Origin: Rhodoluna sp.
GTDB lineage: Bacteria > Actinomycetota > Actinomycetes > Actinomycetales > Microbacteriaceae
Assembly (NCBI GenBank): GCA_026393335.1
Contig: JAPLAJ010000099.1
Location: forward strand, 1-8,134
DNA: 8,134 nucleotides
Direction of reading: 5' to 3'
Position numbers and translations under genes: made by a program. How positions within the stretch are numbered: the first letter of the stretch is position 1; each line of letters opens with the position of its first letter. Under the pieces are notes generated by a model that saw only the letters and a list, made by a program, of their open reading frames with translations, did not search any database and was not told the DNA's origin. This document shows positions 1-7,211 of the stretch, one piece after another.

Positions 1-1400
1 TAGTCAAAGACCTTTACTCGAGTTATAAAGATCTGCCACTAACTTTGTATCAAATTCAAAACAAGTATCGTGACGAGGCAAGACCAAGAGCTGGACTACT
101 TCGTGGTCGTGAGTTTGTAATGAAAGATGCTTATTCATTCGATGTTTCGGATGAAGGACTTGTTGCTTCCTACCAAGCTCAAAGAGATGCTTACGAGAGA
201 ATCTTTATTCGTTTAGGAATTGAATATGTAATTGTTCGTGCAGATGCCGGCGCTATGGGTGGCTCTGCATCAGAAGAATTTTTATCTCCTTCACCAATTG
301 GTGAAGACACATTCGTGAGATCAGCTGGAGGTTATGCAGCTAACGTTGAGGCTGTTACTATTTCAGCTCCTGCAGGTTTAAGCATTGAAGGTTTAGCTAA
401 AGCTGAAATACATTCCACGCCTGGGGCAACATCAATCAACTCTGTTGTTGCATTCGCAAACGACTCTCTTGGGATGAAAGAAGTTACTGCAGCATCAACA
501 CTGAAGCACATCGTGCTGGCATTGACAGATATCAAACACAAGCGTTCGTTAGTAGTAGTTGGCATACCCGGCGATCGTGAATTGGAAATGAAGCGGGCTG
601 AGATTGCTTTTGCAGGATACGAAGTTGAAACTGCTAATGATGAAGATTTTGAAAAACATCCTGAACTAGTAAAAGGCTTTATGGGACCAGTGAAAAATGG
701 TTCGCAATTCTTAGGTGAGAAAGCAGAATCAAAGATTAGGTACCTCTTGGACCCTCGGGTTGTTGCAGGCACCTCTTGGATTGCTGGCTCAAACGAAAGA
801 GACAAGCACACTTTCAATTTAGTTATGGGTAGAGACTTCACTGCAGATGGCGTTGCTGACCTAGCTGAAATTAGAGCAGGCGATCCAGCACCTGATGGCA
901 GTGGACCTTTGGAATTGGCTAGAGGAATTGAAATTGGTCACGTTTTCCAGCTAGGTAGAAAATATGCTGAAGCATTGGATCTGAAGGTTCTCGATGAGAA
1001 CGGCAAGCTAGTGACCGTAACCATGGGTTCTTATGGAATCGGTGTGACAAGGATTATTGCCGTTCTGGCTGAAGCCAATAATGATGAAAAAGGTCTGATT
1101 TGGCCTAGCTCTGTTTCTCCAGTCGATATTCATGTTGTGGCAGCCGGTAAAGACGATGTTATTTATGAAACTGCAGCCAGACTGGCTCAAGAACTAGAGG
1201 CTAAAGGTAAGTCAGTACTTCTTGATGACAGGCTAAAAGTAAGCCCAGGGGTAAAGTTCAGTGACGCTGAACTACTGGGAATTCCACAAATCGTGATTGT
1301 TGGTCGGGGACTGGAAAACGGAGAGGTTGACCTTTGGGATAGACGCTCTGGCGACCGACGCTCAGTCAATGTAGAATTGGCAGTAACCGAGCTCACCTAG
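1..1400 (+). CDS. proS: Prolyl-tRNA synthetase, bacterial type with editing domain (5'-truncated by window edge)
   Basis: This cytoplasmic class II aminoacyl-tRNA synthetase charges tRNA-Pro with proline. The reading frame is open from the first complete codon at position 3, so the gene starts outside the window and an estimated 110-120 N-terminal residues, including motif 1, are missing. A TTG at 45 is internal, because the upstream codons encode KDLYSSYKDLPLTLYQIQ, which is conserved family sequence. Motif 2 follows (YRDEARPRAGLLRGREF, about 66-116). The inserted editing domain that hydrolyses Ala-tRNA-Pro lies at roughly 390-780, with a Lys codon at 504-506 that aligns by eye with E. coli Lys279 and a GFMGPV segment near 675-695. 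Motif 3 (GSYGIGVTRIIAVLAE) is near 1026-1073, then KGLIWP and the C-terminal anticodon-binding domain with LLDDR and GIPQIVIVG. It ends in TAG 49 bases before nusA. No frameshift is visible. Confidence 0.97.
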   Translation, partial: VKDLYSSYKDLPLTLYQIQNKYRDEARPRAGLLRGREFVMKDAYSFDVSDEGLVASYQAQRDAYERIFIRLGIEYVIVRADAGAMGGSASEEFLSPSPIGEDTFVRSAGGYAANVEAVTISAPAGLSIEGLAKAEIHSTPGATSINSVVAFANDSLGMKEVTAASTLKHIVLALTDIKHKRSLVVVGIPGDRELEMKRAEIAFAGYEVETANDEDFEKHPELVKGFMGPVKNGSQFLGEKAESKIRYLLDPRVVAGTSWIAGSNERDKHTFNLVMGRDFTADGVADLAEIRAGDPAPDGSGPLELARGIEIGHVFQLGRKYAEALDLKVLDENGKLVTVTMGSYGIGVTRIIAVLAEANNDEKGLIWPSSVSPVDIHVVAAGKDDVIYETAARLAQELEAKGKSVLLDDRLKVSPGVKFSDAELLGIPQIVIVGRGLENGEVDLWDRRSGDRRSVNVELAVTELT

Positions 1401-1449
1401 CTAAAAACTTTGTGGCTCGCATAACTTACTAGCGGCCAGGAGGCGTTTC

Positions 1450-2484
1450 ATGGACATCGATTTAGGTGCTCTTCGACTTGTAGAAAGAGATCGAGAAATT
1501 CCTTTCAACGAACTCGTTGAAATTATTGAAGCCGCAGTTGAAGCCGCCTATCACAAGAGCGTTGGTAACAGCGATCCAGCTCGTGCTGTCCTTGATCAAA
1601 AAACAGGCAAAATCGTCATCATGGTGCCCGACACCGAAGAACGAGATGATGCAGGGGACTTGATTATCACTCTTCCTGATGGTTCTAAGGTTCCAGAAGT
1701 AGATAAGACGCCTGAAAATTTTGGTCGAATTGCTGCTAACGCAGCTAAGCAGGTTATTGCCCAACGCATCAGGGGAATCTCTGATGAAGGCCTATACGGT
1801 GAATTCAAAGCCAAGGTTGAGGACATTGTTGCCGGTGAAATCCAGCAGGGACCTCGTTCATACATGGTTTATGTCAAACTTGGCGATGCTGAAGCGATCA
1901 TGCCTCCTGAAGAGCAAGTACCTGGTGAAGATTACTCTCATGGCAAGAGAATGCGTTTTTATGTTACCAAAGTTGATAAAAACGTCAGAGGCCAAGTTCA
2001 AATCAACGTTTCTAGAACTCACCCAAGCCTTGTCAGAAAGCTTTTTGCCCTTGAGGTCCCTGAAATTGCAAGTGGACAGGTTGAAATTGTCCAGGTTGCT
2101 AGAGAAGCAGGCCACCGAACCAAAATTGCAGTTAGAACATCTGTTGCGGGACTGAATGCTAAAGGTGCTTGTATTGGTGAACTAGGTCAAAGAGTTAGAG
2201 CAGTAACAGCAGAGTTGAACGATGAGAAGATCGACATCGTTGATTATTCAGACGATATTGCTAAGTTTGTGGCTCAAGCGCTATCTCCAGCCAAGGTTTC
2301 AGCAGCATTCGTAGTTAACGATGGCACAGCAGCTAGGGGAGAACACCCTAAGGTTCGCGTGCTAGTTCCTGAGTACCAGTTATCTCTAGCTATTGGTAAA
2401 GAAGGCCAGAATTCACGCCTAGCCAGCAAGCTAACTGGGGCCAAGATCGACATCATGGCTGATGATTTAGAGGACGAGGAATAA
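1450..2484 (+). CDS. nusA: Transcription termination/antitermination factor NusA
   Basis: NusA binds RNA polymerase and nascent RNA and controls pausing, intrinsic termination and rRNA antitermination. The 344-residue product has the usual order: an N-terminal RNA-polymerase-binding domain (about 1-117, starting MDIDLGALRLVERDREI), an S1 domain (about 118-192, with the Y-V-K-L-G-D-A-E-A core) and two KH domains. KH1 carries GACIGELGQRVRAV at 239-252 and KH2 carries LAIGKEGQNSRLA at 313-325. It stops after an acidic tail (DDLEDEE) and lacks the C-terminal acidic repeats of E. coli NusA, as is normal for Actinobacteria. The ATG is supported by a strong AGGAGG at 1438-1443, six bases upstream, and by the conserved N-terminus. 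rimP, which commonly precedes nusA in bacteria, is not present between it and proS. Confidence 0.97.
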   Translation: MDIDLGALRLVERDREIPFNELVEIIEAAVEAAYHKSVGNSDPARAVLDQKTGKIVIMVPDTEERDDAGDLIITLPDGSKVPEVDKTPENFGRIAANAAKQVIAQRIRGISDEGLYGEFKAKVEDIVAGEIQQGPRSYMVYVKLGDAEAIMPPEEQVPGEDYSHGKRMRFYVTKVDKNVRGQVQINVSRTHPSLVRKLFALEVPEIASGQVEIVQVAREAGHRTKIAVRTSVAGLNAKGACIGELGQRVRAVTAELNDEKIDIVDYSDDIAKFVAQALSPAKVSAAFVVNDGTAARGEHPKVRVLVPEYQLSLAIGKEGQNSRLASKLTGAKIDIMADDLEDEE

Positions 2485-2495
2485 AGATCCGCCTC

Positions 2496-2536
2496 AGCCT
2501 GTTACCTTAAAGGCTAGAGCTTAAGCGAATGCAGGC
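2496..2536 (+). other. Inverted repeats in the nusA-ylxR spacer
   Basis: AGCCT (2496-2500) can pair with AGGCT (2511-2515) across a ten-base loop. GCCTG (2497-2501) can instead pair with CAGGC (2532-2536), which overlaps the weak ylxR ribosome site. A perfect palindrome GCTTAAGC lies at 2519-2526. The two pairings exclude each other, as in an attenuator, but each stem is only five bases, so chance is a real alternative. Confidence 0.25.
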
Positions 2537-2542
2537 ATTAGA

Positions 2543-2812
2543 ATGTATCCAGTTAGAACTTGCGTTGGCTGTCGCCAGCGTGGCAACCGATCAGATTTGG
2601 TTCGGATAGCCAATTTTCAGGGAAACCTGAGTGTTGATTCCGATAAGAAACTGCCCGGTCGTGGCTCTTGGCTGCACAAGAAAACGAAATGCCTCGAAAC
2701 TGCGGTTGAGAGAAAAGCCTTTGGGCGAGCATTCCGCGGGAAAGCTGACCTTGAGCAAGTAACTGATTTAGTCAAACAAATAGAACAGGCCGAAATGATG
2801 TTAGAGAACTAA
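2543..2812 (+). CDS. ylxR: YlxR family RNA-binding protein (DUF448; RNase P modulator RnpM-like)
   Basis: This small basic protein of 89 residues belongs to the YlxR/DUF448 family. In Bacillus subtilis the family member has been described as an RNase P modulator (RnpM). That role is transferred here by family only. Visible hallmarks are the N-terminal RTCVGCRQR signature at residues 5-13, followed by SDLVRI, and a central GRGSWLH (family GRGAYLC-like) leading into a basic helix with KAFGRAFRG. The ATG at 2543 is chosen because the RTC motif sits a few residues from the N-terminus in this family. A stop in the same frame at 2522-2524 excludes a long upstream extension. The Shine-Dalgarno is weak (GCAGGC, 2531-2536). 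Its position between nusA and infB is the standard one. The 58-base leader contains small inverted repeats. Confidence 0.93.
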   Translation: MYPVRTCVGCRQRGNRSDLVRIANFQGNLSVDSDKKLPGRGSWLHKKTKCLETAVERKAFGRAFRGKADLEQVTDLVKQIEQAEMMLEN

Positions 2813-2852
2813 TGAGCACCTCGAAATGAGTTCCTCAAAGCTTTAAGCCTGC

Positions 2853-2878
2853 CCTGACTGGGGTGGGTCCCAGACAGG
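2853..2878 (+). promoter_or_regulatory. Hairpin in infB leader overlapping the Shine-Dalgarno
   Basis: Two arms pair: CCTGACTGGG (2853-2862) with CCCAGACAGG (2869-2878), around the loop GTGGGT. They give four base pairs, one A/A mismatch and five base pairs. The infB Shine-Dalgarno AGGAG occupies 2876-2880, so its first three bases lie in the 3' arm. The GTG start at 2888 is seven bases past it. There is no following T-tract, so it is not an intrinsic terminator. A role in limiting IF2 translation is inference. The pairing itself is read directly from the sequence. Confidence 0.5.
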
Positions 2879-2887
2879 AGATATAAA

Positions 2888-5482
2888 GTGGCGCTACCAC
2901 GCGTGTACGACATTGCCAAAGAGCTCGGTATTGAAACTGCCGAGGCACTGGCCAAATTAAACGAACTAGGCGAATACGTCAAGAGCGGTTCGTCAACTAT
3001 TGCCCCTCCGGTGGCAAACAAACTTAGAGCGGCATACCCGAACGCTAAGCCGAAGGAAGAAGCCCCTAAGGTTGAGAAAGCTCCAGCTAAGCCAAAAGCC
3101 ACTAAGGCTTCTGCTAAATCTGCTGAGGTTACTGAAGAAGTTAAGCCTTCTGATCCAGAAGCACCCGCCGAGGCAGCAACTCCTGTAGCTCCGGTAGCTC
3201 CAACACCAGGTATCCCTCGTCCAGGAAACAATCCTTTTGCTGCAGCACAGGGCATGGGTATTCCTCGTCCGATGGCAAGACCGGGTAACAATCCTTTTGC
3301 ATCTAACCAAGGTATGACAAGACCTGGTCAAGCCAACCGACCTGGTGGACCGCGTCCAGCCGGTGCAAGTGGCCCTTCTCGTCCAGGTGGAGCTCCAAGA
3401 CCAGCTGGTGCTGGTGGAACTTCTCGCCCAGGTGGATTTACTCCACGTCCAGGTGCAGGTGCTCCTGGTGGTGCTCCAGGTGGAGCTCCTGCTTTTGGTG
3501 CTCCTGGTGGTCGTCCAGGTGCTGGTGGTCGCGGTCGCGGTGGTGGCGCAGCTGGTGCTTTTGGTAAAGGTGGATCTAGAAGTTCATCTAAGGCTAGAAA
3601 GTCGAAGAGAGTAAAGAGAGAAGAATTCGAACAGCGTTCAGCTCCAAGCCTTGGTGGTGCAGTTGTTCCACGCGGTGATGGCACCACGGTAGTTCGCCTG
3701 CGCAGAGGTTCTTCTATTCAGGACTTTGCGGACAAGATTGATGCCAATGCAGGTCAGCTGATCACGGTGCTATTCCACCTAGGTCAGATGGCAACAGCAA
3801 CCGCATCTTTGGATGAAGAGACATTCCAGATTCTTGGCGAAGAGCTTGGTTACAAGCTTGAAGTTGTTTCAGCAGAAGATGAAGAGCGTGAACTATTCGA
3901 TTCATTCGGCCTTGATATTTCAACTGAGTTTGAAGAAGACGAAGATGACATGGAATACCGTGCACCGGTTGTCACAGTTATGGGTCACGTTGATCACGGT
4001 AAGACTCGCTTGCTTGACAAGATTCGTAACGCGAATGTTCAAGGTGGTGAAGCTGGTGGTATTACCCAGCACATCGGTGCTTACCAGATCCATAGCATGC
4101 ACGAAGGTATCGACAGAGCCATTACTTTCATTGATACTCCAGGTCACGAGGCTTTCACAGCTATGCGTGCTCGTGGTGCTCAAGTAACAGATATTGCAAT
4201 CTTGGTTGTTGCAGCTGATGACGGTGTTATGCCTCAGACAGTTGAAGCACTGAACCACGCACAATCAGCAGGGGTGCCAATTGTTGTTGCTGTGAACAAG
4301 GTTGATAAAGAGGGAGCTAACCCGGCCAAGATACGTCAACAGCTAACTGAGTTCAACCTTGTTGCTGAAGAGTATGGTGGCGATGTTATGTTCGTCGATG
4401 TTTCTGCACTTACCGGTGCTGGAATTGAAAACCTTCTTGATGCAGTTCTTCTAACCGCTGATGCTGCTCTGGATCTTCGTGCGAACCCTAACCGTGATGC
4501 ACGTGGTGTTGCTATTGAAGCGAACCTTGATAAGGGTCGTGGATCTGTGGCAACAGTGCTAATTCAGTCTGGAACACTAAGTGTTGGAGATTCGATTGTT
4601 GCAGGTGCAGCTCACGGTCGTGTTCGTGCGATGTTCAACGAGAACGGTGAAGCAGTTGAGTCGGCAGGCCCATCAAGACCTGTTCAGGTTCTAGGACTAC
4701 AGTCAGTTCCTCGTGCCGGTGACACATTTGTTGTTACTGAAGATGAACGTCAGGCAAGACAGATTGCTGAAAAGCGTGAAGCTGCCGATAGAAATGCTCT
4801 ACTTGCTAAGACTCGTAAGAGAGTTAGCCTGGAAGACTTCACCAAGGCATTTGAAGAAGGCAAGGTTGAATCACTCAACTTGGTTATCAAGGGTGACGTA
4901 TCTGGTGCTGTTGAAGCTCTTGAAGATGCACTTCTCAAGATTGAAGTTGATGACTCAGTTGCTCTTCGCATCATCCACCGCGGTGTTGGTGCTGTAACTG
5001 AGAGCGATGTGAACCTGGCAACAGTTGATAACGCGATCATTATTGGATTCAACGTGAAGCCTGATAACAAGGCGAAGGAACGTGCTGACCGTGAAGGTGT
5101 TGACGTTCGTTTCTACTCAGTTATCTATGCTGCCCTTGATGACATTGAGAAATCACTCAAGGGAATGCTTAAGCCTGAATACGAAGAAGCAGCCCTTGGT
5201 TCAGCTGAAGTTCGAGAGATCTTCAAGTCTTCAAAGGTTGGCACAATCGCAGGTTCTATCGTTCGCTCAGGTTCAATCAAGAGAAACAGCCTTGCTCGTA
5301 TCTCTCGTGATGGCAAGATGCTTGCTGAGAACCTCAAGATTGACTCTCTAAAGAGATTCAAGGACGATGCAACCGAAGTAAAGACTGACTTTGAGTGTGG
5401 TATCGGATTGCAAGGATTCAACGAAATTTTGGTAGGCGACATTATTGAAACCTACGAAATGCGTGAGAAGCCGAGGGTCTAA
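2888..5482 (+). CDS. infB: Translation initiation factor IF-2
   Basis: IF-2 is the GTPase that brings fMet-tRNA to the 30S subunit and promotes 70S joining. The 864-residue product begins with an IF2 N-terminal subdomain (MALPRVYDIAKELGIETAEALAKLNELGEYVKS at 1-33). A Lys/Ala/Pro/Glu-rich stretch (about 54-106), a Gly/Pro/Arg-rich low-complexity linker (about 107-229) and a basic patch (KARKSKRVKREE) follow. The second IF2 N-domain is at about 267-340. The G domain has G1 GHVDHGKT at 366-373, the G2 region GGITQHIGAYQ, G3 DTPGH at 416-420, G4 NKVD at 470-473 and G5 SAL at 506-508. A beta-barrel domain II and C-terminal domains III and IV complete it. The start is GTG, chosen from AGGAG at 2876-2880 and from the conserved N-terminus. 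The length is slightly short for Actinobacteria, mainly through the linker. Its TAA shares one base with the rbfA ATG. Confidence 0.98.
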   Translation: MALPRVYDIAKELGIETAEALAKLNELGEYVKSGSSTIAPPVANKLRAAYPNAKPKEEAPKVEKAPAKPKATKASAKSAEVTEEVKPSDPEAPAEAATPVAPVAPTPGIPRPGNNPFAAAQGMGIPRPMARPGNNPFASNQGMTRPGQANRPGGPRPAGASGPSRPGGAPRPAGAGGTSRPGGFTPRPGAGAPGGAPGGAPAFGAPGGRPGAGGRGRGGGAAGAFGKGGSRSSSKARKSKRVKREEFEQRSAPSLGGAVVPRGDGTTVVRLRRGSSIQDFADKIDANAGQLITVLFHLGQMATATASLDEETFQILGEELGYKLEVVSAEDEERELFDSFGLDISTEFEEDEDDMEYRAPVVTVMGHVDHGKTRLLDKIRNANVQGGEAGGITQHIGAYQIHSMHEGIDRAITFIDTPGHEAFTAMRARGAQVTDIAILVVAADDGVMPQTVEALNHAQSAGVPIVVAVNKVDKEGANPAKIRQQLTEFNLVAEEYGGDVMFVDVSALTGAGIENLLDAVLLTADAALDLRANPNRDARGVAIEANLDKGRGSVATVLIQSGTLSVGDSIVAGAAHGRVRAMFNENGEAVESAGPSRPVQVLGLQSVPRAGDTFVVTEDERQARQIAEKREAADRNALLAKTRKRVSLEDFTKAFEEGKVESLNLVIKGDVSGAVEALEDALLKIEVDDSVALRIIHRGVGAVTESDVNLATVDNAIIIGFNVKPDNKAKERADREGVDVRFYSVIYAALDDIEKSLKGMLKPEYEEAALGSAEVREIFKSSKVGTIAGSIVRSGSIKRNSLARISRDGKMLAENLKIDSLKRFKDDATEVKTDFECGIGLQGFNEILVGDIIETYEMREKPRV
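3206..3574 (+). repeat. Low-complexity Gly/Pro/Arg-coding repeat tract inside infB
   Basis: This stretch encodes the disordered IF-2 linker (residues about 107-229) and is built from degenerate short repeats. The heptapeptide-like unit GNNPFA..QGM occurs twice, and AACAATCCTTTTGC is identical at 3227-3240 and 3287-3300, exactly 60 bases apart. Downstream, variants of RPGG, APRPAG and GAPGG recur with near-identical GGTGCTCC/GGTGG codon blocks up to the RGRGGG segment. Such tracts expand and contract by slippage, so length may vary between strains. The long minus-strand open frame across it results from the skewed composition and is not a gene. Confidence 0.8.
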
Positions 5483-5925
5483 TGGTTGATGCAGCTAGAG
5501 CAAGAAGACTGGCTGAACGAATCAAGGTACTTACTGCTGGAGCATTAGAGAAGGTAGTTAAAGACCCTGATTTGGGCTTTGTAACTATCACTGATGTTCG
5601 AGTCACCCCAGATCTTTCACATGCTCGTATTTATTACACCGTCTTTGGTGACAAGGACCAGCAGAAGATGAGTAGTGAAGTTATTGAGCGTCACCGTGGC
5701 AAAATCCGTGGTGAGGTAGGCCATCAACTCTCTATTCGTCTTACTCCAACCATCGAGTTCATCTCTGATGATGTGCCTGAAAGCGCAGCTGCGATGAATG
5801 ATCTGTTAGCTCAAGCTAGAGCTAGAGACAATGAGCTCAAAAAGATTGCTAAGGACTCTGAGTTTGCGGCGGGGGAGAACCCTTATAAAGAGCCAAAAGT
5901 TATCGATAAAGAAGAGAAAGACTAA
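5482..5925 (+). CDS. rbfA: 30S ribosome-binding factor A
   Basis: RbfA is a small KH-fold protein that binds the 30S subunit during late 16S rRNA maturation, and in many bacteria supports cold adaptation. The 147-residue product shows the family pattern: ARRLAERIKVLTAGALEKVVKDPDLGFVTITDVRVTPDLSHARIYYTV near the N-terminus, then RGEVGHQLSIRLTPTIEFISDD, the conserved region that ends the KH-like core. A charged C-terminal tail (about 115-147, including AGENPY and a Lys/Glu-rich end) follows and is probably disordered, as in other actinobacterial members. The ATG overlaps the infB TAA as TAATG. GAGGG at 5473-5477 inside the infB end serves as its ribosome site, four bases upstream, so translational coupling to infB is likely. 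Confidence 0.96.
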   Translation: MVDAARARRLAERIKVLTAGALEKVVKDPDLGFVTITDVRVTPDLSHARIYYTVFGDKDQQKMSSEVIERHRGKIRGEVGHQLSIRLTPTIEFISDDVPESAAAMNDLLAQARARDNELKKIAKDSEFAAGENPYKEPKVIDKEEKD

Positions 5926-5928
5926 CTT

Positions 5929-6822
5929 TTGGCTACTCCTGGGTTGTTGCTGGTAGATAAGCCTGCCGGAATGACCAGCCATGATGTTGTTTCTAAAGTT
6001 AGAAAACTTGCTGGTACCAGAAAAGTCGGCCATGCGGGAACTTTAGATCCAATGGCCACAGGTCTTCTAGTTCTAGGAATCGAATCGGCAACCAAGCTTC
6101 TAACCTTCATAGTTGGAGCAGATAAGACCTACGAAGCCACAATTCGTTTAGGCGCATCAACCATCACTGATGATCGAGAAGGTGAAATTCTCAATGAAGC
6201 AACTGCAACTCAAATATCTCAAGTAACAGATGAGCAAATAATTGCTGAGTTATCAAAACTCAGGGGAGTTATCCAACAGGTTCCTTCAGCTGTTTCAGCT
6301 ATCAAAGTAAATGGTGAAAAAGCATATGACCGAGTTCGGGCTGGAGAAGTTTTCGAACTCAAATCTAGAGAAGTAACTATTTCAAAGCTTGAGCTTGTTG
6401 GAAATCTTCGAAGAAGTGAAAACTTTATTGACCTCGATGTAATTGTTGATTGCTCTAGTGGCACATACATCAGAGCCATTGCTAGAGATATTGGTAATGC
6501 TTTAGGGATTGGGGGACACCTTACTGAGCTTCGAAGAACAAGAATCGGAAGTTTTGCTGTCGAGAATGCAATGACTCTTGAAGGTTTCGAAGGGAAACTT
6601 GCTATCTTGAAATCAGTGGATGCAGCCAGAGGTATTTTGCCAGCGATGGAAATTGATGCAGAGCAAACTCTGTTTATTCGTCAGGGTAAGAAAATATCCG
6701 GTGAGATTACAGGTAACACAGCGCTTATCTTTGCTAACACCTTGGTTGCGATTGCAGAACCAGCAGGTCCAGCCAGTATTAAGTCAGTTGTTGTTTTCAA
6801 CGATGAGGATCTAAATGTTTGA
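5929..6822 (+). CDS. truB: tRNA pseudouridine(55) synthase
   Basis: TruB converts U55 in the T-loop of most tRNAs to pseudouridine. The 297-residue product has GLLLVDKPAGMTSHDVV at 5-21, the catalytic motif GHAGTLDPMATG with the nucleophile Asp at residue 40, and KTYEATIRLG with the conserved active-site Tyr. QVPSAVSAIKVNGEKAYDRVRAGE and the SSGTYIRAIARDIG motif follow, then GGHLTELRRTRIGSF. A short C-terminal domain replaces a full PUA domain, as is common in Actinobacteria. The start is TTG at 5929, only three bases after the rbfA stop. It is preferred because the family N-terminus begins just before this GLLLVDKP segment, and the first ATG lies inside a conserved motif. The ribosome site is poor (GAGAAAG, 5914-5920), so initiation probably depends on coupling to rbfA. 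The end overlaps the next gene by 8 bases. Confidence 0.96.
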   Translation: MATPGLLLVDKPAGMTSHDVVSKVRKLAGTRKVGHAGTLDPMATGLLVLGIESATKLLTFIVGADKTYEATIRLGASTITDDREGEILNEATATQISQVTDEQIIAELSKLRGVIQQVPSAVSAIKVNGEKAYDRVRAGEVFELKSREVTISKLELVGNLRRSENFIDLDVIVDCSSGTYIRAIARDIGNALGIGGHLTELRRTRIGSFAVENAMTLEGFEGKLAILKSVDAARGILPAMEIDAEQTLFIRQGKKISGEITGNTALIFANTLVAIAEPAGPASIKSVVVFNDEDLNV

Positions 6823-7189
6823 GTGGGCCTATCAGCTTCAAGCTATCTTTGCGGCTTTGGTCGGAGTCTTTGCAGTAGGTCTTGGAATCATGAAGAGACC
6901 GCCGTCTTGGTGGAGTGTTGGTTCACTAGCTGTAGTTGAGGGTTTATTGCTAGTTCAGTTGGCTGTCTCGATTGCCCTTGTGGCAACGGGCAAGCAGGCA
7001 GTGGGCGACACAGTTGAATTCTTTGGCTATTTGATTACTGCTCTTATCGTGCCTCCGGCTGCCGTAGCCTGGGCAATCCTCGAGAGAACTAGGTGGTCAA
7101 CCCTAGTTCTAGGGGTTGCTGGCTTCACGGTGGCTGTAATGCTGGTGCGGATGTGGCAGATCTGGTCTGGAATTAGGTTTAGTTTCTGA
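6815..7189 (+). CDS. Small four-helix integral membrane protein, function unknown
   Basis: The 124-residue product is almost entirely hydrophobic, with four predicted membrane segments at about 5-26, 33-57, 67-89 and 94-116, and no cleavable signal peptide. Short polar loops are KRPPSWW, ATGKQAVGDTVEFF and LERTRWST. I recall similar uncharacterised actinobacterial membrane proteins sharing the VGDTVEFFGYLI and ERTRWSTLVLGVAGFTVAVMLVRM stretches, but could not check this, and no activity can be read from the residues. The ATG at 6815 lies within the last codons of truB (8-base overlap) and has GAGG at 6805-6808, six bases upstream, so it is probably translated from the truB message. A gene with such a ribosome site and coherent helices is unlikely to be spurious. 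The pstC promoter region begins immediately after its TGA. A link to phosphate transport is possible, but the overlap with truB argues for membership of the upstream operon. Confidence 0.85.
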   Translation: MFEWAYQLQAIFAALVGVFAVGLGIMKRPPSWWSVGSLAVVEGLLLVQLAVSIALVATGKQAVGDTVEFFGYLITALIVPPAAVAWAILERTRWSTLVLGVAGFTVAVMLVRMWQIWSGIRFSF

Positions 7190-7191
7190 AC

Positions 7192-7211
7192 TTGTTAACC
7201 TGCCGTTAACC
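7192..7211 (+). promoter_or_regulatory. Predicted PHO box (PhoB/PhoP-type direct repeat) upstream of pstC
   Basis: Two identical heptamers GTTAACC lie at 7194-7200 and 7205-7211, giving an 11-base period with four-base spacers. This is the architecture of PhoB boxes (CTGTCAT-like units) and of actinobacterial PhoP boxes (GTTCACC-like units). A weaker third unit may follow around 7215-7222. The repeats sit 45-62 bases before the pstC ATG, directly after the preceding stop codon. Phosphate-starvation control by a PhoP/PhoR-type two-component system is inferred. I could not assign a convincing -10 element; the region around 7229-7240 (TAAGGCTTAAAC) is the most likely place. Confidence 0.6.

Noticed and set aside
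45..47. TTG at 45 as the proS start
   Set aside because: In-frame codons upstream encode conserved ProRS residues leading into motif 2, so the gene continues beyond the window edge.
332..841. A 169-codon open frame on the minus strand within proS
   Set aside because: It is antisense to well-conserved ProRS editing-domain sequence, its product shows no domain pattern, and the composition is that of a shadow frame.
1401..1449. A degraded rimP remnant between proS and nusA
   Set aside because: Only 49 bases are present, with stops in the frames read and no resemblance to RimP motifs.
2853..2885. infB leader hairpin as an intrinsic terminator
   Set aside because: The stem is followed by AG ATATAAA and the GTG start and not by a T-tract, and the downstream gene is essential and in the expected operon position.
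3328..3687. A 119-codon open frame on the minus strand across the infB linker
   Set aside because: It is the complement of the Gly/Pro-rich tract (Gly codons read as Pro/Ala), has no convincing ribosome site or recognisable motif, and lies wholly within infB.
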